A stretch of DNA of 64,000 nucleotides from Pycnopodia helianthoides (GCA_032158295.1 CM063249.1:12466139-12530138), one strand, 5' to 3'; positions 44,601 through 53,618 are shown, numbered from the stretch's first letter. The notes: a model not told the origin generated them from the letters alone. Translations and numbers: made by a program.

Positions 44601-47600
44601 GCACCGAGCCGATGATTTTAGACATTAGTCATAGGAGTGGTAATAATATAATTTTTCAGTTACGGTCTGAATGCTCACTGATGATAAAGCTCATACCATT
44701 ACTAATATTGCAAGCAAATATTGAACTGTTTTAACTTGAACAAACACCAAGAGAAGATTTATCTTATTTGTATTATGGGTAATAAGTCTTCAATACTCAA
44801 GAGAACTGCTAGTTAAAACTCCAAAGGACCAGCCAAAATTCTCAACCAGTGTAAGTTTGATGCGACCTTTTCACTCTAAAACGTTTCAATCTAGAGTTGG
44901 TCCGTGTAGAGCGCTCGATCCATGTTGAAATCAACCCTGCTTTGCAGGTGGGATGAGGGTTTTGACCAGTGCAGAGACTTACACCTGATTTCTCTTGAAG
45001 TCTTCAATACTCAAGAGAACTGAAAGAGATTTATCATCGTGAAAGTCAGTATTTGAACAAAAAAACACAGACTGTCCGACTTTTACTGGTCATGAGTTTA
45101 CTGACCCGATGCCGTAATCGCTGGCCTCGGGCCTGCGGTCCTGTGTAAATTTTGAGCCCTTCTCTAACAAGCGCGATGAATTATGAAATGTGCTGGCATC
45201 ATCTCTACATGCCAGTGAGCAGTGTGCATATATTCCAGATGTGATCAATTTTTTCTTCACATAATGCATGTTGCTCATCATACATGCATGTGACAAAAAT
45301 TTGGCATGCGGCATTTGGCGTCTTTGAAAATCTGTATTCGGTACTTCTGCATCACCCTACTAGCCCCGAGAACAGGCAGGCGTTGATTAAAAATATCAAT
45401 CATGCATAAAGTATTTATACAGTATATATAAGCACAGAGTTTGTGTAAAAGAGGCCTTAAAGTTGTCTCCCTGCCTGCCCTAGACCCATGTCATCATGCT
45501 GCCACCTCTTGGTCTTGTTCCATGCATGGGGTAGTAAGATAAATACTGATTCTTGTGTCTGAAAAGGTACCAGACTGTTTTACTCCTCCAGCCTCGGTTT
45601 GGTTTATTTGAGGAGTGCCAACTTTCAGAGCCTTCAAATTTTCCTGAAAGAAGTAAAGGGTTCACCAAAAAGAGAAAGAATTAGTCCACATTGTGTCCAA
45701 ATTTGTAGTTTTTTTTCTGGTGATGCACAGAGTCTGTAAACCTCCTGAATTGTATTATCTGAGACTGTGAGAGGTTCTGGCTCTCGAATAACGGGGAACC
45801 CAGGCTTGCAATCCACTTTTGAAAGGAATGTTCACTCTCATCGAATCTCATCTATGGGAAAAAGTTATACTGATGCCAAGTCAAAGAAGTTGTTGATAAG
45901 GCTGCTTTTTTTCGCACATGGGTGTGTTTTGCTAACCTGACCAGAAACAAATTTCTGACACAATTATTCATCGATCGAAACATTTGCGGGTGCTACACAA
46001 AAACAGGTCGGTAAACAGAAACGGTTTCAGCATTCTCCCTCAACAGTGGTCTGCTGGCCAAATGCTAGTTAAAACTCCCGAGGACCAACAAAAATTCTCA
46101 ACCAGTGTAAGTTTGCGCGCCCTTTTCACACTAAAACGTTTTCAATCTAGAGTTGGTCCGTGTAGAGCGCTGGATCCATGTTGAAATCAACCCTGCTTTG
46201 GAGGTGGGATGAGGGTTTTGACCAGTGCAGAAATTACACCTGATTTCGTGTCGGGCCGTGTGAAAGCAGAGCTGATTTAAAGCGAGTTGAAATTTTACAA
46301 ATAATAATAATAATAATATAACACTTTAAGCGCAAACATATCCACCTAACAAGTAGGCGCTCTAAGGCGCGACAAAGAAGACGATAAAAACAGAAACAAG
46401 ATATTTAAATTAAACTGTGTTGTTGTAGGCAATTATCATGAGGTGGGTTTTGAGGGAAGTTTGGAAGGAGTTGAGGGATGAAATAGAGCGAATGTTATGA
46501 GGAAGATTGTTCCAAAGACGATGGGTAGCAGTATTGGAACTGTGTAGTTTCGGCATGGATCTGAGCTTGATAGTATGAAAAGGCCTTATGTAACTAGTGA
46601 CTCTGTTTACACTAGATTCAGCATGGAGATCAGACTTGGGTCTGATCAGCTATTAGTCAGGTAACTCGAAACTTGAAAACTTCAACTCAACTCAAAACTT
46701 GACAAAACCTACTGTAACACTCCAGTAAACCGTCAAAGTTCGTTGGATCAGGCCCAGTTCAGACCTGGCAATTGTAATCCACCTTTTGAGGAGGGTTGGG
46801 CGTAGCAAAAACGCAGGTCATATCCAGCAATGTGGATTCCAGAAACAAGTGTAGACGCAAGGGGAATCCGCAAGTTGATGCAGTGACAGTGTGGTGCTCA
46901 TGCACGGACTGTGCACATGTAACAAACGTTGCTTATACATGTAAAGCAGACTGAGTCCTCCAGGAAGTAAGCATGGCCTTATTTATAAAGCTGCTTTGAA
47001 AAGCAGAAGTTATCGCTCAACAATTTTCTGCTAAGCAAATTGAGTAGCACAAATGGTACACGTGACATGCTGTTTTGGCATGGTAACCTAAATCTGGTAA
47101 GCATAATTGTTTTTTGCGCATAGCTACTCTTTCCGCTCAAGCAGCTCTACGAAATTGGGTCCTGGCTGGACTCTTGTTTTATTCATAGATTACCAGCATC
47201 ATGATACATTTAGGTGTAAATTGAGAACATTATGCATAATTTACCAGTAGATATCATCATTATTTCAAATCAAAAATTGAAATGGAAGTGGCCTAATGGT
47301 GTTCAAAATTGTTTGATTATTTCCAGTCGGTGTGCACAAAATGTGGAGTGGACACGACAAACAGTTTTAAGCAGCCAATTTTGTTATGCAAGTTATGCAG
47401 TGAAACGAGAGAGGTGAGTAATGTTTTTTTCCCTGGTGGAATATACATGTAGAAGAGAGAGAGAAAAAAAAGAGAAATCCTCATTTTGAAATGTGGGAAG
47501 AAAAAAATCGAAAGAATGAAGAAAAAAACCCATAAAAAAACAAGTACATGTCACTAATAGGTACGTATAAAGACTGAACAAACCCTGTCCTACTCTACTC

Positions 47601-50600
47601 TGATGCGGATTCGAACAAGGGTCCACTGAGGTGAAAGACAGGGAAGGATACCACTTTGCGTACCTTATCCTTGTTGGCAATCAAAGTGTGCTGTTTGGTT
47701 AGTCAGTACAAATTGCTTTGCCTTTACAGTGTTCTTTGAATATATAGACCCAATTTTATTTAATTTTATTATTTATTATTTTTGTTTGGGGTGGGGGCGA
47801 TCAAATATGAATTTTCTTTGAGAATCATTTACAAATTTATTTAGCAACTTATTTTGTTTTCAAAGCTATTTTTCCATGTTGGTGCCTTCTGACCATCCTC
47901 TTGATCATTCGCCTTCATCATTCGTCATTCGTCCACTGGAGGGCCACAAATCAGGCGGCCAGAATAACACTTAAATATCCATGTACCTTGCTTTTATCTT
48001 GACACATTGTTTTAAAAGTTGCACCTCAATCAAGTACAGTGTACAAGTCATGTATGGCGTTTTTTCCTTATGATAATCAAATGCCCTGCCATTGGTCTCC
48101 ATCAAAATACCCAAACATCAGAGCTTGACCATTGGTCTCCATCAAAATACCCAAACATCAGGTTGACCATTGGTCTCCATCAAAATACCCAAACATCAGA
48201 GCTTGACCATTGGTCTCCATCAAAATACCCAAACATCAGAGCTTGACCATTGGTCTCCATCAAAATACCCAAACATCAGAGCTTGACCATTGGTCTCCAT
48301 CAAAATACCCAAACATCAGAGCTTGACCATTGGTCTTCATCAAAATACCCAAACATCAGAGTTTGACCATTGGTCTCCATCAAAATACCCAAACATCAGA
48401 GTTTGACCATTGGTCTCATCAAAATACCCAAACATCAGAGCTTGACATTGGTCTCCATCAAAATACCCAAACATCAGAGCTTGACCATTGGTCTCCATCA
48501 AAATACCCAAACATCAGAGCTTGACCATTGGTCTTCATCAAAATACCCAAACATCAGAGGTTGACCATTGGTCTCCATCAAAATACCCAAACATCAGAGC
48601 TTGACCATTGGTCTCCATCAAAATACCCAAACATCAGAGCTTGACCATTGGTCTCCATCAAAATACCCAAATATCAGAGCTTGACCATTGGTCTCCATCA
48701 AAATACCCAAATATCAGAGCTTGACCAATGGTCTCCATCAAAATACCCAAACATCAGAGTTTGACCATTGGTCTCCATCAAAATACCCAAACATCACAGC
48801 TTGACCATTGGTCTTCATCAAAATACCCAAACATCAGAGCTTGACCATTGGTCTCCATCAAAATACCCAAACATCAGAGCTTGACCATTGGTCTTCATCA
48901 AAATACCCAAACATCAGAGCTTGACCATTGGTCTCCATCAAAATACCCAAACATCAGAGGTTGACCATTGGTCTCCATCAAAATACCCAAACATCAGAGC
49001 TTGACATTGGTCTCCATCAAAATACCCAAACATCAGAGCTTGACCATTGGTCTCCATCAAAATACCCAAATATCAGAGCTTGACCATTGGTCTCCATCAA
49101 AATACCCAAACATCAGAGCTTGACCATTGGTCTCCATCAAAATACCCAAATATCAGAGCTTGACCATTGGTCTCATCAAAATACCCAAACATCAGAGCTT
49201 GACCATTGGTCTCCATCAAAATACCCAAACATCAGAGCTTGACCATTGGTCTCCATCAAAATACCCAAATATCAGAGCTTGACCATTGGTCTCCATCAAA
49301 ATACCCAAACATCAGAGTTTGACATTGGTCTCCATCAAAATACCCAAACATCAGAGCTTGACCATTGGTCTCCATCAAAATACCCAAACATCAGAGCTTG
49401 ACCATTGGTCTCCATCAAAATACCCAAATATCAGAGCTTGACCATTGGTCTCCATCAAAATACCCAAACATCAGAGCTTGACATTGGTCTCCATCAAAAT
49501 ACCCAAACATCAGAGCTTGACCATTGGTCTCCATCAAAATACCCAAACATCAGAACTTGACCATTGGTCTCCATCAAAATACCCAAACATCAGAGCTTGA
49601 CCATTGGTCTCCATCAAAATACCCAAACATCAGAGCTTGACCATTGGTCTCCATCAAAATACCCAAACATCAGAGCTTGACCATTGGTCTCCATCAAAAT
49701 ACCCAAACATCAGAGCTTGACCATTGGTCTCCATCAAAATACCCAAACATCAGAGCTTGAACCCTTGGTCTTCATCAAAATACCCAAATATCAGAGCTTG
49801 ACCATTGGTCTCCATCAAAATACCCAAACATCAGAGCTTGACCATTGGTCTCCATCAAAATACCCAAACATCAGAGCTTGACCATTGGTCTCCATCAAAA
49901 TACCCAAACATCAGAGCTTGACCATTGGTCTCCATCAAAATACCCAAACATCAGAGCTTGACCATTGGGTCTCCATCAAAATACCCAAACATCAGAGCTT
50001 GACCATTGGTCTCCATCAAAATACCCAAACATCAGAGCTTGACCATTGGTCTTCATCAAAATACCCAAATATCAGAGCTTGACCATTGGTCTCATCAAAA
50101 TACCCAAACATCAGAGCTTGACCATTGGTCTTCATCAAAATACCCAAACATCAGAGCTTGACCATTGGTCTCCATCAAAATACCCAAACATCAGAGCTTG
50201 ACCATTGGTCTCCATCAAAATACCCAAACATCAGAGCTTGACCATTGGTCTCCATCAAAATACCCAAACATCAGAGGTTGACCATTGGTCTCCATCAAAA
50301 TACCCAAACATCAGAGCTTGACCATTGGTCTCCATCAAAATACCCAAACATCAGAGCTTGACCATTGGTCTCCATCAAAATACCCAAACATCAGAGCTTG
50401 ACCATTGGTCTCCATCAAAATACCCAAATATCAGAGTTTGACCATTGGTCTTCATCAAAATACCCAAATATCAGAGCTTGACTATATTGCTCTCTATTTT
50501 ATTCAGTAGTGGTTCTATAAATAGTACTACTAATACTGTCTACGTTTACTATGAGTGGTGCCGCATTATTTAAAACCCTTAGTGAGTGCAGGTAACACTA

Positions 50601-51198
50601 AGTCATGGCACATTTGATCTATTTCTCTGTTTTCTCCAAAGTGCAATGCTCTGGGGGAGTCGAAGTCCTTGATATCCTGGACCGTTCCACATATCTAAGA
50701 GGGAATCAGGTCTCATAGTTGTGTAGTTTTTTGAGGGGGCTCAAAAATATTTACACTTTTAGTTTTGTGCACAAAAATGTACAGACTTACAAACCTACAT
50801 GCACCCAGATATAACCCTCTGATCAAGTGGATTCATCTGTTATTGTATCAGGCTTCTCTTGCTGACAGCCTGTGCTAGGTTCTGAGGTTTCCAACACCCT
50901 TCCCCTGCCACTCAAACTTGTTGGCTCACTGGGGAGACAGTAACTAGTGGAACCTTCCTGCATTTGTGTAATTCCTGGGGTTACTCCCGCACTTTAGGGT
51001 TTTAAGAAGTTTTCTGTCTTTGGTCTTGTGTAGTTATGGAAGAGGTCCGGAGCGTGGTTTTTCAAAAGCCTTCCAAAGTACGTCATTCCAGAGAAGAAGA
51101 TGGATCAGTCTAGATTCCTGGCTAGGAGAATTGAGAGAGGAAATCGGGAAGGAAGTCCACCACAGGTAGAGTCACCAACACATGGAATAAAGGTAAAG
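29441..51198 (+). CDS. Rabphilin-3A/Noc2-like Rab effector, first five coding exons
   Basis: N-terminal part of a rabphilin-3A/RPH3AL (Noc2)-type effector, which binds GTP-loaded Rab3/Rab27 on secretory vesicles and promotes docking and exocytosis. Exons 29441-29624 (ATG at 29548), 31497-31640, 41745-41874, 47327-47413 and 51034-51198 join in phase. Residues: CPNDRQLALRAK at 15-26; Rab-binding helix about 45-90 (LSREEQDTILGVIERADKLE, ERIGRLVDKLDNMKKN); FYVE-like zinc finger with C95, C98, C112, C115, C120, C123, C138, C141; Rab-contact motif SGAWFF at 151-156; then KSLPKYVIP. The remembered Noc2 N-terminus is very similar. Introns of 1.9, 10.1, 5.5 and 3.6 kb are filled with repeats. C2 domains of a full rabphilin would lie in later exons; none was found before the window edge, so rabphilin versus Noc2 is open. 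Confidence 0.93.
29924..30105. mobile_element. Inverted-repeat element I
   Basis: Ends TAAGCACGGTTCATACTTCC and complement of CTAAAGCCCGGTTCACACTT; arms of about 50 bp rich in GCGAATGCGAA and TTCGC units. 182 bp. Lies in Rab effector intron 1. Confidence 0.8.
30183..30445 (+). mobile_element. S1 SINE, degenerate forward copy
   Basis: GTCGTGGCCAAGCGC head, GGTTCGAGTTCTGGTCATGAC B-box region, CACTTTTCCACTATTGCTTGG and GAGAAGGGGCTCGCCCCGGT body. Tail lost. Confidence 0.65.
30860..30945 (+). mobile_element. tRNA-like SINE head, family S3, copy 1
   Basis: GTCCAGTGGTTAAGACATCT (A box) and GGGTTCAAACCCC (B box) spaced as in a tRNA. Related copy at 40363. Confidence 0.6.
30957..31077 (-). repeat. 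N-repeat fragment, reverse
   Basis: GGGCTCAAATTCTACGATGG, ACCACAGGCCCAAGGCCAGTG and CTGGCCAGTAAACTC match, in reverse, the end of the N repeat (see 41283-41612). Element B copy 3 interrupts or borders it. Confidence 0.55.
31078..31472 (-). mobile_element. Inverted-repeat element B, copy 3
   Basis: TTAAAGGAACATTACAGAAT to TTCTGTAATGTTCCTTTAA, 395 bp. Ends 24 bp upstream of Rab effector exon 2. Confidence 0.87.
31497..31640 (+). CDS. Rab effector exon 2, Rab-binding helix
   Basis: Acceptor TTTTTTAAATAACAG, donor ATAGG|GTACGT. Encodes GSGWSFHT and the long helix that contacts the Rab switch regions. A B element ends only 24 bp before the exon. Confidence 0.92.
32408..32791 (+). mobile_element. 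Inverted-repeat element B, copy 4
   Basis: TTAAAGGAACATTACAGAAT to CTGTAATGTTCCTTTAA. Opposite orientation to copy 3; the pair flanks Rab effector exon 2 at 24 bp and 767 bp. Confidence 0.87.
33814..33984 (+). mobile_element. K-family element, full-length
   Basis: CAGGCCTGGAATTACG at the left and AAAATTCCAGGCCTG at the right, showing the terminal inverted repeats clearly. 171 bp. Confidence 0.85.
34120..34290 (-). mobile_element. S1-type SINE, degenerate reverse copy
   Basis: AAGCAATTATGGTTAATTGC, ATCATGACCGGGAGTCGAAC (B box complement) and CACTATCGCTTGACCAGAC (A box complement). Confidence 0.6.
35035..35715. repeat. N repeat carrying a nested F element
   Basis: Left part: GGGGTAAATTCTACAAGACT, GCAGGGCCTG; right part: CATGAGTTTATTGGCC, CCTTGGGTCTGCAGTCCAGT. 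F copy 2 splits it between CAGACTTGTC and TGGTCATGAG. Confidence 0.5.
35458..35650 (+). mobile_element. Inverted-repeat element F, copy 2
   Basis: GGGCCCAATTTCATAGAGCT to CTCTATGAAATTGGGCCC: clean terminal inverted repeats of about 30 bp, 193 bp overall, inserted in N repeat. Confidence 0.87.
36255..36380. repeat. Degenerate minisatellite GGGTCTATA...GAAGAC
   Basis: Four imperfect units of about 35 bp containing GGGTCTATAGCTGAAGAC-like cores and G-runs. Confidence 0.6.
37438..37969. mobile_element. Foldback element J with long inverted arms
   Basis: Arms of about 180-200 bp: left from GCGCCGTATTTTTGACCGCG to GGCTCCTTTAAAG, right the near-complement ending CGGTCAAAAATACGGCGC. Spacer about 140 bp. 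A related sequence without the insert is visible at 44360-44460, with an apparent AT duplication at the site. Confidence 0.88.
38060..38195 (-). mobile_element. S4 tRNA-like element, reverse copy
   Basis: Complement reads GGTTCAAGTTCCACTCTAGTC, then AAGTAAGTTTCTCTTGTGGTT, matching the 3' half and outer terminus of the 53426-53618 copy. Confidence 0.65.
38573..38735 (+). mobile_element. K-family element, diverged
   Basis: CAGGCCCGGTATTTC, CCCTTCAAAATATACATG, GATGACATTCAAGGCC. Confidence 0.6.
39385..39504 (+). CDS. Candidate terminal exon of an unidentified nested gene
   Basis: A pyrimidine-bearing acceptor (CACATTCTTTACAG) is followed by 39 open codons and TAA. The peptide starts GAFGAEFVVNSARKLGLDQL and ends PQKTEKHY; I do not recognise it. 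About 260 bp of AT-rich sequence with AATAAA near 39764 follows, as in a 3'UTR. It is on the same strand as the Rab effector, inside its intron 2; upstream exons were not found. A decayed related stretch at about 62545-62660 means part of this could instead be repeat or a retrocopy. Confidence 0.33.
   Translation, partial: GAFGAEFVVNSARKLGLDQLTSSFAQAQSSEPQKTEKHY
39505..39785 (+). other. 3'UTR-like stretch after the candidate nested exon
   Basis: AT-rich, no ORF, ends near AATAAA (in CTCGAATAAATT). Offered as the UTR of the preceding candidate exon; inference only. Confidence 0.3.
40059..40200 (-). mobile_element. K-family element, reverse copy
   Basis: GGCCTGGAATTTCATC, AGGGCAAGGCCATTTTC, TTTGCAAAGGGCACTTCCA, CAGTGGCCTG. 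Confidence 0.75.
40363..40440 (+). mobile_element. tRNA-like SINE head, family S3, copy 2
   Basis: TTCTAGTGGTACATGTAAGA with AAGACATCTGCTCAAGAATG and B box GGGTTTGAATCCC; pairs with the copy at 30860. Confidence 0.6.
40887..41262. mobile_element. Inverted-repeat element D, copy 2
   Basis: Starts TTAAAGGTAGGTTCATAG; shares AAAGATACAATAAA, GAATCCATCCACG, TTTTATTGATTTCTAA and TTTCGCAGGATGC with copy 1. Contains the 20-bp palindrome-like AACGATTCATGCATGAATCG. Confidence 0.7.
41283..41612 (+). repeat. N repeat, uninterrupted copy
   Basis: CCCACAAGACTGCAGGGCTT, AGAAGATTTATCTCATTTGT, GACATGAGTTTAGTGGCC, GCCTCGGGCCAGCGGTCCAG, then a G-run. Ends 132 bp before Rab effector exon 3. Confidence 0.65.
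41745..41874 (+). CDS. Rab effector exon 3, first half of zinc finger
   Basis: Acceptor TCTTTCCTCTACTTCCAG, donor TATAAG|GTGCTT. Encodes RLVDKLDNMKKN and zinc ligands C95, C98, C112 and C115 (CVLC and CHDC). Confidence 0.93.
44290..44470. repeat. Uninterrupted relative of the J insertion site
   Basis: GCTTTTGCATATTTT, TTGATCACGAGTGGCCTCCA and GAGTAATTGTTTGACAAAAA correspond to the two sides of J (37370-37437 and 37968-38000) read without the insert. Confidence 0.7.
44735..45165 (+). repeat. N repeat carrying a nested M element
   Basis: AGAGAAGATTTATCTTATTT on the left; CATGAGTTTACTGACC, GCCTCGGGCCTGCGGTC on the right. M lies between two exact 25-bp direct repeats. Confidence 0.6.
44809..44997 (+). 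mobile_element. Element M, copy 1
   Basis: CTAGTTAAAACTCC ... TCTAGAGTTGGTCCGTGTAG ... GGTGGGATGAGGGTTTTGAC ... ACACCTGATTTC. Flanked by a 25-bp exact direct repeat (44784-44808 and 44998-45022, containing TCTTCAATACTCAAGAGAAC). No inverted termini seen; type unknown. Confidence 0.7.
46063..46240 (+). mobile_element. Element M, copy 2
   Basis: About 90 percent like copy 1 by eye over its length. No flanking direct repeat noticed. Confidence 0.65.
46265..46580 (-). mobile_element. SINE-like element with (AAT)n end
   Basis: (ATA)n at 46301-46318, then AACACTTTAAGCGC and GCGCTCTAAGGCGCG as at S1 tails, then an unrelated body (GGTGGGTTTTGAGGGAAG, GATTGTTCCAAAGACG). Head not identified. Confidence 0.45.
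46975..47163 (+). mobile_element. Inverted-repeat element F, copy 3
   Basis: ATTTATAAAGCTGCTTTG at the left, CAGCTCTACGAAATTGGGTC at the right. Left end diverged. Confidence 0.7.
47327..47413 (+). CDS. Rab effector exon 4, second half of zinc finger
   Basis: 29 codons, phase 0 at both ends. Acceptor GATTATTTCCAG, donor GAGAG|GTGAGT. Encodes zinc ligands C120, C123, C138 and C141 (CTKC and CKLC) and ends SETRE. Confidence 0.93.
48089..50482. repeat. 40-bp minisatellite, about 60 copies
   Basis: Unit CCATTGGTCTCCATCAAAAT + ACCCAAACATCAGAGCTTGA, about 60 head-to-tail copies in Rab effector intron 4. Units differ mostly at two positions (CTCC/CTTC and AAACATC/AAATATC), and occasional units have 1-nt gains or losses. 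Every unit has an inverted CCAAT box (ATTGG). Short ORFs in the array follow from its periodicity and are not genes. Confidence 0.98.
51034..51198 (+). CDS. Rab effector exon 5, SGAWFF motif
   Basis: Acceptor TTTGGTCTTGTGTAG. Encodes LWKRSGAWFFKSLPKY, the hydrophobic motif that packs on Rab3/Rab27, then a basic linker RIERGNREGSPPQ. Three in-frame donors occur: CAG|GTAGAG (51166), AAG|GTAAAG (51193) and AAG|GTAAGA (51199). The last is the best match and is used here; the others would shorten the exon by 33 or 6 nt. Confidence 0.88.
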
Positions 51199-51454
51199 GT
51201 AAGAAATCAACCAACACGAAACCCAGAACTCGGTATGTAACGGGACGTTTTCGAAACCATGGATTGGGCTCCTGCTTAGGCACCGTCCTCCTGTTTAAAG
51301 TCCTGTACCGAAAGTGTATGTTTTCAAATATTACTGATGGAGCCTGAGTGTAAGTAAGCCGTGGTTTGGAAAAGGGCATCTGCTAATTTCTCAACAGGTC
51401 TTAACGGTGTCAGTTTGATATCAAGGAGATGTTAACACCCTCTTGTGTGGGGGG

Positions 51455-51610
51455 TCTGATACTTTGTTCCTGCAAGGGCGAGGCAGTTTTTCTTTATTGC
51501 AAAGGGCAACTCTATGAGGGAAATTAAGATTTGTACTGGAACATTTCACGGGGCACCAAGGCAATAAACAAGGGGCAGGGAGGGGAGTGCCTCTGTTGCC
51601 TCCTGCATGT
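51455..51610 (-). mobile_element. K-variant element
   Basis: GGGTCTGATACTTTGTTCCT, GCAAGGGCGAGGCAGTTTTT, TACTGGAACATTTCACGGGG, CACCAAGGCAATAAAC. Matches 55608-55722. Confidence 0.65.
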
Positions 51611-51625
51611 ATATGTATATACATG

Positions 51626-51826
51626 TTTGAGCGTGAAACCAGGCTTTCTGCTTCTTCTCACCCATACACTCTTGCTTTGATGAGATGCAGAACAAAGAGC
51701 CATTCCAACAGCTTTATTCCACGTACTGCATCTCTTTGGCACTCCTTGCCTGGTGCATGTTTCCCTCCATCTTACAATCTAGACTGTTTTTAAGAGGAAT
51801 ATCAATTCCTACCTTCAGCTCCCCTG
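51626..51826 (+). mobile_element. LINE reverse-transcriptase C-terminus remnant
   Basis: Reads HPYTLALMRCRTKSHSNSF then IPRTASLWHSLPGACFPP and, after a 1-nt frame change, a K-R-N-I-N-S-Y tail. The other strand-related copy is at 12645. Non-LTR ORF2 C-terminus, 5'-truncated. Confidence 0.7.
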
Positions 51827-52611
51827 AGTTAAAGAACAAATCGGGGAAGTAGTGAATTTAAAAACAAATCTATTCTAGTACTTAGTTATACTGATGCTAA
51901 TAAGCTAGACTGCACACTGCTACAAAAGGTTGTTTTGCTCATAATCTACATGTATTGACCCTTCCTGTACCACCCACCTCTTTCTCCTGCAAAACCCTTG
52001 AGCAATACATGTACATGTAGTTGAAGCCTAGTGTTTTGATCCGCAACTCTACATGTTGATGATACTTAAAGTTACCAGGCAGCTTCAGCCAAGTTCTCCC
52101 AACGGTCGTGGAGCCACTTTGTTGACAAACCACTTGACTACCCAACATCGATGCTTTACTCAAAGAACATTTGTCATCCTGTTTTGTTTTGTTTTTTCCC
52201 GAAAAAAAAAACCTCTGAGGGAAATAAGAAAGTGATTTGACTGAAATGAAGTGTAGACCCTGGATGCACTTGAAAAGAACGATGATCATGAAATGATAAC
52301 GTCTAACATGTACTTCCTATTCCCCCACCCACGCCTCGTTGAAGGTGGATACCATGTTGCAATGCTCTTTAGCTTTTTTGCCGTCCTTAATGCATTGTTT
52401 TTTGACGCTAACTGATTTTGTGTGTGGGCTGTTTGTACTATGTGAGCGAGTGCACATCAACAGTGATGATTAAGTGCCGGGGAGAAACAGCGATGCATTA
52501 GTCGTCTTAAAGATGTGGGGATAGTTACGGTGGTAAAGAGGCTACTTATTGTGAGCTTCTTCTTTTCTTTTTTTAAGAAGGGCATACATTGTCATCTTTT
52601 TACACAGATTA

Positions 52612-53013
52612 TTTAAAGGCACTGGACACTATTGGTAATTACTCAAAATAATTGTTAGCAAAAAAAACTTACTTGGTAACGAGCGATGGAGAGCTGTTGA
52701 TAGTATAAAACATTGTGAGAAACGGCTCCCTCTGAAGTAACGTAGTTTTTGAGGAAGAAGTAATTTCTCAGTAAAATATTTGAGTTGATTTTGAGACCTC
52801 ACGCGCGAGGTCTCGAAATCAAGCATCTGAAAGCACACAACTTCGTGTGACGAGGGTGTTTTTTCTTCCATTATTATCTCGCAACTTCGACGACCAATTG
52901 AGTTCAAATTTTCACAGGTTTGTTATTTTGTGCATATGTTGAGATACACCAAGTGAGAAGACTGGTCTTCTCACTTGGTGAGACAATTACCAAAGGTGTC
53001 CGGGTGTCTTTAA
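52612..53013 (+). mobile_element. Inverted-repeat element C, copy 3
   Basis: TTTAAAGGCACTGGACACTA to GGTGTCCGGGTGTCTTTAA, 402 bp, with a GAGACCTCACGCGCGAGGTC centre that is one base off a perfect palindrome. Contains a local inverted CTTCTCACTTGGTG. Confidence 0.87.
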
Positions 53014-53425
53014 GGCAGATTCCCCGTTTTTTTTAGTGTGTTTCTTTTCGTTGATTGGTGGACCCCCACTACCTTACAACACTTGGGATAATTCCAGTCA
53101 GAGCCACTCTTACTACGGTTAGACACTGGTAGAGGTGTAGTTGCTGAGTTATGATGCAGAAGGATGCAACCATGGGATGGCTATACAAAAATGACTTGAA
53201 TTCACTGTACATGTATGCTAGCTTGAAAGCTGATTGAAATCTGCCTGCATGGGTGCTTTCTGTGAACCAAATATACAAATAAAAGATTCAAAATTAAAAC
53301 ATGAATATGGAAAAGCTGGTTTTTGGAGTGTGTAAGCATCCCCCTTTCAATGGCTTAAAGTCTCTCATTGGTAAACATTTTCTTTTCCTTTTGTATTCCT
53401 TACGCAACTTTTTATTTCAAATATC

Positions 53426-53618
53426 AAGTAATAAACCACAAGGGAAACTGACTGGCAAACAAAAGATATTGACAAATAGGGGGACCTCCAAAACAGGGTT
53501 AGATAGCTCAGTTGGTAGAGCGCTCGCACGTTAAATCTGGAGGTTGCAGGTTCAAGTCCCGCTCTAGTCAATTTTTCTTCTCTCAACCCAGTCAGTTTTC
53601 CCTTGTGGTTTATTACTT
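53426..53618 (+). mobile_element. tRNA-like core enclosed by terminal inverted repeats (family S4, best copy)
   Basis: Outer arms AAGTAATAAACCACAAGGGA and its complement, about 28 bp each, with one 1-nt gap. Inside, a tRNA-like sequence with A box TAGCTCAGTTGGTAGAGCGC and B box GGTTCAAGTCCCGCTC at tRNA spacing. About 193 bp. Other copies at 1695 and 38060 keep the core and parts of the arms. Confidence 0.82.

Larger units (their letters stand above)
41875..47326 (+). other. Rab effector intron 3 (5.5 kb)
   Basis: Holds a (GGA)n tract at 41955-41975, P-repeat (42530-42660, shared with 61488-61605), T- and G-runs (42891-42920, 43071-43090), a copy of the host sequence of J (44290-44470), N repeat with nested M (44735-45165), a second M (46063-46240), a SINE-like (ATA)n element (46265-46580) and F copy 3. 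Confidence 0.7.

Noticed and set aside
48089..50482. CRISPR array
   Set aside because: The 40-bp units are continuous with no unique spacers, and the context is an intron of an animal gene. It is a minisatellite.
53490..53575. Functional tRNA gene
   Set aside because: Both pol III boxes are present, but the sequence sits inside a repeated element with inverted ends, and related copies at 1695 and 38060 are diverged.
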